Positions 8,801-16,447 of a DNA stretch of 64,000 nucleotides are shown piece by piece. A model generated the notes under the pieces. It was not told where the DNA came from. It was given only the letters and a program-made list of their open reading frames with translations, and did not search any database. Origin of the DNA: JAABTH01 sp964492615. GTDB lineage: Bacteria; Bacillota; Dethiobacteria; DTU022. The position numbers and the translations under genes were made by a program. The stretch lies in the NCBI GenBank assembly GCA_964492615.1, contig CAZBKZ010000005.1:41123-105122 (forward strand). The letters are read 5' to 3'. Each line of letters starts with the position of its first letter. The stretch's first letter is position 1.

Positions 8801-9563
8801 AAATGAGCGGGACGGAACTGAAAAAGAAGTGCTGCTCGGTGATATAGCAGTTATCAGCGAAGCATACAGTCCCTCATCAATCAGCCGGGAAAACCAGTCG
8901 CGCTATATAACCCTCAGCGCAGAGTTAGAGAGCGGTTACAATGTAGGGCTGGTCAGCCGCGATATTGAAAGCGCTATAGCCGGTTACAACGCTCCGGGTG
9001 ACATCAGTGTTGAAATGGCCGGAGAAACGGAAATGATCCAGAGCGCGATCAGCGATATGACCCTGATGATCATTCTTGCAGTAATCTTTATCTATTTAAT
9101 CATGGTAGCCCAGTTTCAGAGCCTGCGGTCTCCCTTTATAATTATCTTTACCATGCCTTTGGCTTTTACAGGCGGCCTGCTTTTACTCTGGGCTACAGGG
9201 ATAGAGCTTTCACTGCCTGCCATGTTGGGATTTCTTGTCCTGGCCGGTATTGTAGTTAACAACGGTATTGTGTTTGTCGATTATGTTAATAAGCTGCGGG
9301 AAGCAGGAAAATCGAAGGAACGGGCTTTAATAGAGGCTGGTATGACCAGACTGCGGCCGATCCTGATGACCACTATAACCACTGTGCTGGCCATGACTCC
9401 CATTGCCCTCGGTCTTGGCAGCGGTTCTGAAGCAACACAGCCCATGGCAGTTGTAGCAGTGGGCGGTTTATCTTATGCGACTCTGCTAACTCTGTTGATA
9501 GTGCCGATTATCTATGACCTGGTGAATCGCAAAGCACCGGATCTCAAGGCTGCCAAAGCCTGA
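5826..9563 (+). CDS. RND-family efflux permease (SwrC-like) with long coiled-coil insertion
   Basis: 1245 residues; the ATG at 5826 has GAGGAGA 5 bases upstream, while the open frame extends back to 5775 without a site. The HAE1-type RND pattern is clear: helix 1 after FSVNRPYTVFV, periplasmic-type loop with DLFPNIELP, and helix 4 with ALGVGMLVDNSVVVMENI carrying the proton-relay Asp, plus a mirrored second half ending VVNNGIVFVDYVN. Between about residues 200 and 424 a Gln/Ala/Glu-rich coiled coil interrupts the first porter subdomain. No membrane-fusion protein or TolC is nearby, matching single-membrane homologues such as SwrC, which export lipopeptides and detergents. Downstream lie a response regulator and kinase that may control it. 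Confidence 0.9.
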   Translation: MLSKFSVNRPYTVFVAVILVLVLGIISFTGMTVDLFPNIELPMVVAMTTYPGASPELVELEVTRPLEAALGATNGVKGISSVSSENYSLVIIEFDQGVNMDSAMIDLSGSIDMVYGQLNSEIGRPTLMRINPDLMPVIVATIDMEGKDLGEISDLVEETLLPRFERVNGVASVSATGLLEEEVRIYLNQAKIAELNEIVRGDVTRAFDDAEASLKDAQRELSAARSSLNREQQAQQNSLAQASAELDSMVAQLNALIAEETVLRAQQAAFQQEQQMLAQLVSLDTFFDEEFPVGFTSLSQEEFQKMVEGLSISLPAQLEDLSPDEMAEVREMAMAAVARTMAVEAELQNIAVRLMTVEAMLPELEKGLAEATGGYAQVESGKMMLAIELAKAGMQLESGQSEIEKGLDEIDQAREDALESADVNNMITPEMVGNILMAQNFAMPAGYLGEEEQVVKVSGQFDSVEALENSVIFTLDSAGDILVSDVADVKLVSNVGNSYAKVNGNDAVVLSFQKQSTASTTSVTKNIIDAGEAMSGEYNGLRVIPLMDQGENINVIIDSVWQNLLIGGAMAILILMFFLKDYRPTLIIALSIPISLMFAITLMYFSNVTLNIISLSGLALGVGMLVDNSVVVMENIYRMKNNGESAYVAAIKGAKQVGGALITATLTTVCVFLPIVFTQGLTRQLFTDMGLTIAFSLLASLLVALTLVPTLASTMLTGNKTKKQGWFARLTKAYGRLLYYTLKHKILVLVVVIALLGLSIYGITVIGMSFMPEMESAQMSATLEMPPDTETQGIYTTGDQVMERILQIDEVSSVGAMGGNASGMFGFSRGDLTFYILLQEERTMTNAEVAEEIYRSTGDIAEAEITVSTSDMDMSMLGGSGIQLVVKGNSLDQLYETAAELTDLIVSVEGVSTVSSGMEDGGTETRIEVDKDAAMREGLTVVQVFQEVASALSLETRSTTLRADNGDYPVIVVSPEEEKINRTDINSFSIMVNERDGTEKEVLLGDIAVISEAYSPSSISRENQSRYITLSAELESGYNVGLVSRDIESAIAGYNAPGDISVEMAGETEMIQSAISDMTLMIILAVIFIYLIMVAQFQSLRSPFIIIFTMPLAFTGGLLLLWATGIELSLPAMLGFLVLAGIVVNNGIVFVDYVNKLREAGKSKERALIEAGMTRLRPILMTTITTVLAMTPIALGLGSGSEATQPMAVVAVGGLSYATLLTLLIVPIIYDLVNRKAPDLKAAKA

Positions 9564-9606
9564 TTTATACTTAAAGTGAAAACCGGAATGTAGCCGGAGG
9601 ATGAAA

Positions 9607-10293
9607 ATGTCATACCAGATATATTTAGTTGAAGACGAGCCTAACTTGAATCGCCTGCTTACCTCTTACCTGCAAAAAGAAGGGTGGACAGTTTACCCTT
9701 TCCATACGGGTGAAGAGGCACGACGGGCAATGAGTATAAAACCGCATTTGTGGATTCTCGATATAATGCTGCCCGATATTGACGGTTATGAGTTAATTGC
9801 TGAAATAAAAGAAAAATCACCGCGGGTTCCCGTAATTTTTATTTCTGCGCGTGATTCCGATCTCGATCGGATTATTGGCCTGGAAAAAGGAAGCGACGAC
9901 TACCTGCCCAAACCATTTCTACCCCGTGAGCTGATTATCCGGGTCAGCAAACTGCTGGAACGAGTTTATGGAAGCCCGGAAACGGAAAAAGACGAGAAAA
10001 GTGCGCTTGAAATTGGCCCGTATATGGTTAATTCCCGAAAAAGGTCTGTCACCGAGGGCAGTAAAAGAGTTGACCTGACTTCCAGGGAGTTTGATCTTCT
10101 AATGTTGCTGATTGAAAACCCGGGCAGCGCTCTTTCCCGTGAACAGATCCTCACTCATATCTGGAGCAGGGAATATTATGGCAGTGATCGCGTTGTTGAT
10201 GACCTGGTCAGGCGCCTGCGCAAAAAAATGACCTGCCTCGATATTGAAACTATCTATGGTTATGGCTACAGGCTGGTGTCAGGATCATGCTGA
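9607..10293 (+). CDS. OmpR/PhoB-family response regulator
   Basis: 228 residues. The receiver domain has the acidic pair EDE near residue 10, phospho-acceptor Asp52 in LDIMLPD, and Lys102 in LPKPF. A winged-helix DNA-binding domain follows, with LTSREFDLLMLLIENPG and a C-terminal VDDLVRRLRKKM and YGYGYRL hairpin. GGAGG at 9596-9600 favours the ATG at 9607 over the one at 9601. It overlaps the downstream kinase gene by 7 bases. Position after the RND pump suggests the pair senses membrane stress and controls the pump; that is inference. Confidence 0.9.
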   Translation: MSYQIYLVEDEPNLNRLLTSYLQKEGWTVYPFHTGEEARRAMSIKPHLWILDIMLPDIDGYELIAEIKEKSPRVPVIFISARDSDLDRIIGLEKGSDDYLPKPFLPRELIIRVSKLLERVYGSPETEKDEKSALEIGPYMVNSRKRSVTEGSKRVDLTSREFDLLMLLIENPGSALSREQILTHIWSREYYGSDRVVDDLVRRLRKKMTCLDIETIYGYGYRLVSGSC

Positions 10294-11666
10294 AGCATAA
10301 ACCGCTTTCCATGCAGATCTGGCTGATCTTTGGTTTCACCATGGTCCTGTCCATCTTTTTGATGATGCTGGTTCCGTGGTTTCTTGCTTACTTTTTTTCA
10401 CCGGGCGTTCACAATTATATAAATAGAGCCCAGGAAACAGTTTTGGATGACTATGAACACAGCCAGATGTCACTTGAAGAAATACCCTACGTTGAAACTA
10501 CTGTTAAAAGATACTTTTCTTCAACTGTATACCACATGGTTATCGAACAAGGCGGCATGGTTCATACCTCCAACCTGTTTCCAGAAGATCTGTTGAACGA
10601 GATTAAAGAAGAGATTTCCGTTCTCGATAAAAACGGTGTCAGTCCGGTTGAAGGTTTTATCGGGGAAGCGAGTATTTTCTATGTTGCCCGCAGTATAAAT
10701 GGTGCCGGTGAAAAGGCATACCTGGTATCATACATGTGGGATATTTACCAGGACGAAGTATTCCAGGGCATCTTTTACCGTTTAATCGGCATGATTGGGC
10801 TGATCCTTCTTCTCTGCCTCTTTCCGGCGCTGCTGCTGGCCCGTTACATATCAAAACCGCTTGTTAAGCTTGAAAGCCATGTCAGGTCAATTGCCGAGAG
10901 AGATTGGCACCACTCAATAGAGGTGAACCGGGGCGATGAAATTGGCAGCCTGGCCGTTTCCATTGAAAAGATGCGTCAGAGGCTGATTCAGCAGGATCAG
11001 GCACAACAGTCATTTATACAGAATATATCCCATGAATTAAAAACTCCTGTTATGGTTATTCGCAGCTATTCCCAGTCAATTTCCGATGGAATATTCCCTC
11101 AGGGCGATCTGGCCAGCACAGTTAAAGTAATCGATGAAGAATCAGAACGTCTGGAAAGAAGGATTCAGGATCTGCTCTACCTGACCAAAATCGATTATCT
11201 GTCGACACATGAACCGGTTAATGAACAGACAGAGTTGTCTGCCGTGCTGGAAGATGTGGTCAGGAGGTTGAGCCGCCGCCGCAGTGAAATAAACTGGACA
11301 ATCAGCATATCCCCTCTTGAAGTACCCGGTTCTGTCGAGCAGTGGACCGTGGTATTCGAAAATTTAATCGATAACCAGATTCGCTATGCTGCCCGGCAAA
11401 TAGTGATTAAAGCGGCTGAAGGTCATCAAGATAACTGCAAAACAGCCCTGATTCGTCTCTGGAATGATGGGCCGCCCATCGATGATAAAGTGAAGAGCAG
11501 GCTCTTTCAGCAATTTAGTCACGGCCCGGGTGGTCAATTTGGATTGGGCCTTTCGATAGTTCAGCGCTTAGTCTGGCTTTACAGGGGGCGTGTCTGGGCT
11601 GATAATGAAGATGGAGGGGCAGCTTTTTACGTGGAAATTCCCTTGGGTGATTATCTGCCCGAGTAG
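10287..11666 (+). CDS. Membrane sensor histidine kinase, partner of the OmpR-type regulator
   Basis: 459 residues. Helix 1 at about 10-35, an extracytoplasmic loop of roughly 130 residues, helix 2 at about 165-190, then a HAMP linker (ISKPLVKLESHVRSIAERD). The HisKA phospho-acceptor is His249 in ISHELKTPVMVIRSY. The ATPase domain has the N-box region VFENLIDNQIRYA and the G-box GQFGLGLSIVQRLV. The start codon lies inside the preceding regulator gene, indicating translational coupling. The ligand is unknown. Confidence 0.9.
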   Translation: MLKHKPLSMQIWLIFGFTMVLSIFLMMLVPWFLAYFFSPGVHNYINRAQETVLDDYEHSQMSLEEIPYVETTVKRYFSSTVYHMVIEQGGMVHTSNLFPEDLLNEIKEEISVLDKNGVSPVEGFIGEASIFYVARSINGAGEKAYLVSYMWDIYQDEVFQGIFYRLIGMIGLILLLCLFPALLLARYISKPLVKLESHVRSIAERDWHHSIEVNRGDEIGSLAVSIEKMRQRLIQQDQAQQSFIQNISHELKTPVMVIRSYSQSISDGIFPQGDLASTVKVIDEESERLERRIQDLLYLTKIDYLSTHEPVNEQTELSAVLEDVVRRLSRRRSEINWTISISPLEVPGSVEQWTVVFENLIDNQIRYAARQIVIKAAEGHQDNCKTALIRLWNDGPPIDDKVKSRLFQQFSHGPGGQFGLGLSIVQRLVWLYRGRVWADNEDGGAAFYVEIPLGDYLPE

Positions 11667-11788
11667 TGATTGGCCCCGGTGATAAATTATTTACTGAGAA
11701 AAATAACCAGCTGTTTTTCTTTCCTGCACGGGATGTAAATTCTTCTAAGCCTCTCACAGAAGAACAGGCCTTTATTTTTACTATTTAC

Positions 11789-11818
11789 TTGACAGCGATA
11801 ACAGGTTGGTAATATAAT
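11789..11818 (+). promoter_or_regulatory. Sigma-A promoter of the TetR gene
   Basis: TTGACA at 11789-11794 and TATAAT at 11813-11818, both consensus, with an 18-base spacer. The bases just after it (AAACGGTTAGTC, 11824-11835) share the string TAACCGTTT on the opposite strand with the inverted repeat at 12640, so this may also be an autoregulatory site. Confidence 0.8.
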
Positions 11819-11853
11819 TAAATAAACGGTTAGTCAAAAGGGGTGAAGTCAGA

Positions 11854-12591
11854 TTGTCGAACCGGGCCAGGGATGAAGCAAAGGATCGCATTGTCAGGGC
11901 TTCAATAAGCCTATTTTCTGAAAAGGGTTTTGACGGCACCCGTGTCAATGAAATAGCAAAAGAAGCAGAGGTAAACAAAGCGCTCATTTACTATTATTTT
12001 AAAAACAAAGAAGATATACTCGATTATTTAATAGAGAATCTTTTTACAGAGCTAACCGGGTTATCCCTTCAGTTTATTGGTGATAGTGTGGTTAAAATGA
12101 TAAAAAATGACGAACTGGATATCAAGTCTGACCGGTTTCACTTCAGTGATGAAGAAGCTCTTGGAAAGTTTCTGGAGCAAGCGGATACCTATATTGAAAG
12201 GCTCATCGATTATGCTATAGAAAGACGTCAAGTTTTGCGAATCCTCATGCTTGAATCACTTAAGAAACGCAAACACCAGAAAGGTTTGTTTCGCTTCATG
12301 GAAATGACATATAACAGTGATGTCAATCCTCTCTATAAAACAATAAAAGAAGCAGACAGTGATTATAATATTACGGATAGCACTTCCCTGGTTAAATTTT
12401 TCTTTGGTTTAGTGCCGATCATTAATTTTGCCGCCTATTACGACGATTGGCTAAAGGCAGATATAGAAATTGACGAAATGAAACTGCGCAGCACTTTTAT
12501 GGGTATATACCGCTTCATGATGAAGGGATTTGTCTCAGATACTGACATAATGATCAATGGCAAACTGAATGGCTGCATTGATTTGGCATAA
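11854..12591 (+). CDS. TetR/AcrR-family transcriptional regulator
   Basis: 245 residues, starting from a TTG preceded by AAGGGGTG. The N-terminal helix-turn-helix is typical: IVRASISLFSEKGFDGTRV, then EIAKEAEVNKALIYYYFKNK (residues about 10-55). The C-terminal ligand domain is longer than usual and has no recognisable substrate signature. The next gene is a radical-SAM enzyme, and a perfect inverted repeat TTAACC-N4-GGTTAA lies between the two genes, so local control of the enzyme by this repressor is likely. Confidence 0.88.
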   Translation: MSNRARDEAKDRIVRASISLFSEKGFDGTRVNEIAKEAEVNKALIYYYFKNKEDILDYLIENLFTELTGLSLQFIGDSVVKMIKNDELDIKSDRFHFSDEEALGKFLEQADTYIERLIDYAIERRQVLRILMLESLKKRKHQKGLFRFMEMTYNSDVNPLYKTIKEADSDYNITDSTSLVKFFFGLVPIINFAAYYDDWLKADIEIDEMKLRSTFMGIYRFMMKGFVSDTDIMINGKLNGCIDLA

Positions 12592-12639
12592 CGAAGATTA
12601 GTATTGTGCTGAAAGGGGACAAAAAATTTTTAACTAAAA

Positions 12640-12655
12640 TTAACCGTTTGGTTAA
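12640..12655 (+). promoter_or_regulatory. Candidate TetR operator upstream of radical-SAM gene
   Basis: Perfect inverted repeat TTAACC-gttt-GGTTAA in the 224-base gap between the regulator and the radical-SAM gene. Its TAACCGTTT part recurs, in inverse orientation, immediately downstream of the regulator's own -10 element. Confidence 0.6.
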
Positions 12656-12713
12656 AAACTGAAAATTAAATAACGTCACTCAATTGTCTTTGGTTAAAGC
12701 TATCGTTGCCTTG

Positions 12714-12803
12714 ATGAAAGAGGGTGGTGGAGTTGCTCGTTTGCAAAGCGGTTTGAAGGTGCCTTGTAATTTGCATGAAGGTTATATGTACAGTTATCAG
12801 TAA
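12714..12803 (+). CDS. 29-codon ORF abutting the radical-SAM gene (possible leader or precursor peptide)
   Basis: An ATG-initiated ORF encodes MKEGGGVARLQSG, then LKVPCNLHEG and ends YMYSYQ. Its TAA stop (12801-12803) overlaps the AAGGAGG ribosome binding site of the downstream radical-SAM gene, an arrangement that would couple translation. There is no clear ribosome binding site in front of its own ATG, which is the main argument against it. A short peptide gene beside a SPASM-type radical-SAM enzyme is the usual layout for ribosomally made, modified peptides, but no known precursor family was recognised. Confidence 0.25.
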   Translation: MKEGGGVARLQSGLKVPCNLHEGYMYSYQ

Positions 12804-12815
12804 GGAGGTAATAAA

Positions 12816-14177
12816 ATGTCTTTTGAATCGGTAAAAAAAATTGCTGCTGAATTCGCCATTGACAGGGCTGTAAACTATGTTTCACAGAATCCGGCTCAGA
12901 ATATTATGACCTTGATGGATTTCGCCGAGCGGGTGGCTAATCGCCCCGATCACAAAGATAATATAAACAAGCTTAAAGAGCACTTTATGAATAATCCACT
13001 GATATTTGAGCAAGCGAGGCGAGTGGTAAAAAACCCTAAAATGCTTAAAAAGTTTATGATCAACTGGGTAGCTAACAACCAGTTAGCCGGTAAAAATGTT
13101 CGTGAAGAAAATGCCGCTAAGCTTGGGGTGTCGGTGCCAAGTTTGATTCTGATTGATCCCACCTCGGCTTGCAACCTGCGATGCGATGGCTGCTGGGCGG
13201 GAGAATACAAAACCACGGACAGCCTGGAGCCCGAACTGCTGGATAGAATTTTCCGGGAAGCTAAAGAACTTGGCATATACTGGATAGTCTTGTCCGGAGG
13301 AGAGCCTTTCGCCTATAAACCCCTGCTCGATGTTGTTGCGGATCATCCCGATCTGGTTTTTATGGCTTACACCAATGGAACCCTTATTGATGAAAAAACA
13401 GCCGATCGTCTTGCCGATCTGGCCAACTTTTCGCCAGCCTTCAGTCTGGAAGGTTGGCGGGAGCAGACTGATGCACGCCGTGGAAATGGCGTTTTTGATA
13501 AAGTTATGCGCTCTATGGATCTGCTCAGTGAACGGGGAGTTTTCTTTGGAGTGTCAGTTACAGCCACCAGGGATAATGTTGACACCCTTTTCAGTGAACA
13601 GTATATTGATTTTCTGGTTGAGAAGGGAGTCCTTTATGAATGGTGTTTCCACTACATTCCAATTGGCCGCAATCCGAATACAGAGCTGATGTTAACCCCT
13701 GCCCAGCGTGCATGGCTGGCCTACAGAGTTCCCGAACTCCGCCGGGAAAAACCGATTATGATTGCTGACTTTTGGAATGATGGTGAAGCAACCCGTGGCT
13801 GCATTGCCGGTGGAAGAATGTATTTCCATATCAATGCCCAGGGTGATGTTGAACCCTGTGCCTTCGTCCATTTTGCTGCAGATAACATAAAGAATAAAAG
13901 CCTGAAGGAAGTGCTACAGAACCCGCTCTTTAAATCTTTCCAGAAAAGGCAGCCCTTTAATGACAACCATCTGCTGCCCTGTCCAATCATCGATAATCCT
14001 TTAGCCCTGCGTGAGATTGTTAAGGAAAGTAAAGCCAGGGGCACCCACCAGGGCGCTGCCGAAGTGCTGGAGGGCCAGGTAGCTGCGCATCTGGATCAGG
14101 TTTCAGCGCAGTGGAAAGAGAAGGCGGATAAAATAAAGGCTGACAAAGAACAGGCAAAAGAACCTGCTCATGCCTGA
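12816..14177 (+). CDS. Radical-SAM protein with SPASM-like C-terminal cysteines
   Basis: 453 residues. The radical-SAM cluster motif is CNLRCDGC (Cys119, Cys123, Cys126), followed by the GGEPF AdoMet-binding motif. Three further cysteines, Cys329 (GCIAGG), Cys348 (GDVEPCAF) and Cys389 (LLPCP), have the spacing and context (N-x-x-G-x-V-x-P-C) of a SPASM/Twitch auxiliary cluster. About 110 N-terminal residues form an extra helical domain, and the tail is Lys/Ala/Glu-rich. The ATG follows a perfect AAGGAGG. SPASM enzymes often modify peptides or activate proteins, but many family members of this size are uncharacterised; no substrate is claimed. Probably controlled by the preceding TetR regulator. 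Confidence 0.85.
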   Translation: MSFESVKKIAAEFAIDRAVNYVSQNPAQNIMTLMDFAERVANRPDHKDNINKLKEHFMNNPLIFEQARRVVKNPKMLKKFMINWVANNQLAGKNVREENAAKLGVSVPSLILIDPTSACNLRCDGCWAGEYKTTDSLEPELLDRIFREAKELGIYWIVLSGGEPFAYKPLLDVVADHPDLVFMAYTNGTLIDEKTADRLADLANFSPAFSLEGWREQTDARRGNGVFDKVMRSMDLLSERGVFFGVSVTATRDNVDTLFSEQYIDFLVEKGVLYEWCFHYIPIGRNPNTELMLTPAQRAWLAYRVPELRREKPIMIADFWNDGEATRGCIAGGRMYFHINAQGDVEPCAFVHFAADNIKNKSLKEVLQNPLFKSFQKRQPFNDNHLLPCPIIDNPLALREIVKESKARGTHQGAAEVLEGQVAAHLDQVSAQWKEKADKIKADKEQAKEPAHA

Positions 14178-14201
14178 TTTTAAATAAGCAAATATTGAAA
14201 G

Positions 14202-14230
14202 GAGGCTGATTCTGTATCGGCCTCTTTTTT
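14202..14230 (+). terminator. Rho-independent terminator after the radical-SAM gene
   Basis: GAGGCTGAT-tctgt-ATCGGCCTC gives a 9-bp stem with one G-T pair, followed by TTTTTT. Confidence 0.9.
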
Positions 14231-14433
14231 AATATGCCGCATATAAAAAATTACAATACGCTGCTATGAACAACAGTAGATATAGAATATCAAAAACTCT
14301 TATTTCTCCGCTTCATTCCCGGGCCCTGGCAGTAGTGAAAACCGGAGGAAAGGATATTGCTAATATATGTAAAGGTATAAACGGGAACATGTCGAATAAA
14401 ACATTAATCAATAACAGATATGGAGGCATGAGT

Positions 14434-14967
14434 ATGAAAACTGCTTTGAAAGCCGGCAGTAGAAAAAAACAAGTACTCTTATTAACAGCAGTGGTATCTT
14501 TTCTTGCAGCTACTATATTGATTGCTTCGCCTGTTGCGGCAGCTCTGCATGGTGATGTAAACGGTGACGGCAACATCGATGTTCAGGATGTTGCTTTAAC
14601 CATGCGTCACGCCCTCGGCCTGCAAACGCTGAACGATCTGCAGGGGTTCCTTGCCGATGTTAATGGTGACGGAACAGTGAATGTTCAGGATGTAAGCCAA
14701 ATTATGCAGAAATCGCTCGGTTTAATTGAAGGTTTTGCAGATGCACCCGTTCCGGAAACCGGCCTTGTTGATGATTTTATCTCGGCCCCCGGTCTTTCTC
14801 CGGGAACAAAGATGATCGTGGTAACCCTGGCTGTTGACAATCAGGAACAATACAGGGTTTTTGTCGGATCCAAAACCCTCTATTACAGTGAAACAGTGGA
14901 AGGGTTCCTGGCTGAGATACCGGAAGATGATGCCCTGATCGAAAATGTAACTGTCTATAAAAAGTAG
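14434..14967 (+). CDS. Secreted protein with paired dockerin-type calcium-binding repeats
   Basis: 177 residues from the ATG at 14434; TGGAGG at 14421-14426 gives a 7-base spacing (the ATG at 14428 is too close). A signal peptide is visible: basic start, hydrophobic LLLTAVVSFLAATILIA and a PVAAALH cleavage region. Two dockerin type I calcium loops follow: GDVNGDGNIDVQDVALTMRH (about 39-58) and DVNGDGTVNVQDVSQIMQK (about 71-89). The last 80 residues are unrecognised. Dockerins normally bind cohesins, but no cohesin or carbohydrate-active domain is seen here, so it may have a different calcium-dependent surface role. Confidence 0.85.
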   Translation: MKTALKAGSRKKQVLLLTAVVSFLAATILIASPVAAALHGDVNGDGNIDVQDVALTMRHALGLQTLNDLQGFLADVNGDGTVNVQDVSQIMQKSLGLIEGFADAPVPETGLVDDFISAPGLSPGTKMIVVTLAVDNQEQYRVFVGSKTLYYSETVEGFLAEIPEDDALIENVTVYKK

Positions 14968-14984
14968 AAAGAGAGAGGAAACGC

Positions 14985-15689
14985 ATGTTCCAACCTGTTG
15001 ATGCTGCTGTGTTAATTGAAAGATGTCAGGGCCTTAAAGGTGAACTTCAGCTGCAGCGCCGCGGGCGGGAATTTGAAATTATATATAATGGCCTTTTTAT
15101 TATGGCTACCTATAACGGCGCTTCGGAAAAAGCTGCGGTCAGGGAGGCCCTGCAGGAAACAGCTACCTGTTTTACCGCTCCCCTGAAAGTATTGATCGGT
15201 GGCCTGGGGGTTGGCTACAGTCTGAGGGAAGCTCTTGACTGCCCCGCTGTTGCCGGGGTAACAGTGATTGAACTGGAGCCTGCTGTAATAAAATGGAACC
15301 AGGAAGTGCTGGCCGAAGTTAACGGCAGCGCCCTGGACGATTCAAGAACCATGGTTATTAACGATGATTTTCGGAAGGTTCTGCAGAAAAAAGGCAGGCA
15401 TCATTCCGGTACCCTTTCCGGATTGTTTCATGTAGTGATGGTCGATACCGATAACGGCAGCAGTTGGCTCAGTCTGCCTGAAAATGCTGAGATCTACAGC
15501 GAGGATGGTCTTAGTTTGATCCTTAAATGCCTTTATCCCGGAGGAGCCGCCTGTTTCTGGGCTGCCCGGCGGGAAGAAGAATTCGAAGAGAGGTTAAAGA
15601 AATACTTTTACCGGGTTGAGTTTCGCACTGTGCCGGAGAAGACCGGCCACGACGGGTGTTACTATATCGCCGTCAAAGCACTTAAATAG
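14985..15689 (+). CDS. Spermidine-synthase-like SAM-binding protein
   Basis: 234 residues with a Rossmann methyltransferase-like fold. The nucleotide-binding motif is KVLIGGLGVGYSLREAL (about 68-84), the acidic end of strand 2 is VIELEPAVIKWN, and the motif HVVMVDTDNG stands where the spermidine synthase active-site Asp lies. Such spermine/spermidine-synthase-fold proteins transfer aminopropyl or methyl groups; without the full active site, polyamine synthesis is not certain. It starts 17 bases after the dockerin gene with an AGAGAGGA site and is probably in the same transcript. Confidence 0.7.
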   Translation: MFQPVDAAVLIERCQGLKGELQLQRRGREFEIIYNGLFIMATYNGASEKAAVREALQETATCFTAPLKVLIGGLGVGYSLREALDCPAVAGVTVIELEPAVIKWNQEVLAEVNGSALDDSRTMVINDDFRKVLQKKGRHHSGTLSGLFHVVMVDTDNGSSWLSLPENAEIYSEDGLSLILKCLYPGGAACFWAARREEEFEERLKKYFYRVEFRTVPEKTGHDGCYYIAVKALK

Positions 15690-15711
15690 CTGAATATAAA
15701 TCATCAAGAGA

Positions 15712-15745
15712 GGCGGGTTGGGAATAGTTCCTTCCCGCCTTTCTT
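15712..15745 (+). terminator. Rho-independent terminator
   Basis: GGCGGG at 15712-15717 pairs with CCCGCC at 15734-15739, with inner pairing GGGAA/TTCC around a short loop, followed by TTTCTTTA. Confidence 0.88.
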
Positions 15746-16239
15746 TATAGAAGTTTAAGCATAAGAAAATCAGTTTCCTGCGTTTTAACCACTTTAAAGC
15801 CGAGTCTTTGGTAGAGGTTGTAAGCCCGGTTCAGCTTATCTACACTGAGAGAAAATCTTTTATAACCCCTGCTTCTCAGTTCAGCAAAGAGCGCTTCCAT
15901 TAAAGCAGTGCCAATGCCGTTCCCACGATATTGTTCGTTAACCGCGAAGCAAAGTTCCGGGGTGTCGGCATCTATAAAACCATAAGCTCCTTTTTCAGCG
16001 CTTTCAAACTGCCTGGCCCAGGCAGCCCCCACATCCATGCTTCCTGCCTCGGCTATAAAACCGGCATCGGTCTTTTTCATCCAATCGTCAAGGTAAACAT
16101 GTAGCTCCGGTTCGTCAATAACAGAGAAGGGAGGCTTTTCCTCTCCTTCAGGAATGAACATTGCTTCATACAGCATCTTCCGCAAAAAGGGGTAATCCTC
16201 TGTTTTTGCTTTCCTGATTTTAAATAATATATCCTTCAT
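15745..16239 (-). CDS. GNAT-family N-acetyltransferase
   Basis: 164 residues. The acetyl-CoA pyrophosphate-binding motif Q/RxxGxG/A appears as EQYRGNGIGTALMEAL (about 107-122), preceded by strand ELCFAV and followed by the family's LSVDKLNRAYNLYQRLGFKVV ending. It transfers acetyl from acetyl-CoA to an amine; the acceptor (protein N-terminus, antibiotic or metabolite) is not readable. It is a single leftward gene between two rightward transcripts. Confidence 0.88.
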   Translation of the reverse strand: MKDILFKIRKAKTEDYPFLRKMLYEAMFIPEGEEKPPFSVIDEPELHVYLDDWMKKTDAGFIAEAGSMDVGAAWARQFESAEKGAYGFIDADTPELCFAVNEQYRGNGIGTALMEALFAELRSRGYKRFSLSVDKLNRAYNLYQRLGFKVVKTQETDFLMLKLL

Positions 16240-16374
16240 AAAATCACCTGCCAGGTAAATTGTAAAAGTAGTTATTGTAAATATCTACAATTATACAAAA
16301 CATTTATTTATATATTGCATTATAAAAGTACAACTCCGGGTGGTTAACGTCAAGAAAAAATTTTTAAAATAAGC

Positions 16375-16402
16375 TTGACAATAAGATAAACATGTTTATA
16401 AT
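16375..16402 (+). promoter_or_regulatory. Sigma-A promoter of the ABC exporter operon
   Basis: TTGACA at 16375-16380 and TATAAT at 16397-16402, spacer 16 bases. The palindrome at 16411 falls near the expected transcription start. Confidence 0.75.
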
Positions 16403-16410
16403 AATAAGTA

Positions 16411-16425
16411 GTTTATAGTATAAAC
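16411..16425 (+). promoter_or_regulatory. Perfect palindromic operator candidate of the ABC operon
   Basis: GTTTATA-g-TATAAAC is a perfect 15-base inverted repeat lying 9-23 bases downstream of the -10 element. The second gene of the operon encodes a winged-helix protein, the natural candidate to bind here. Confidence 0.6.
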
Positions 16426-16447
16426 CTAAGTGGTGGGAGGATTTACA

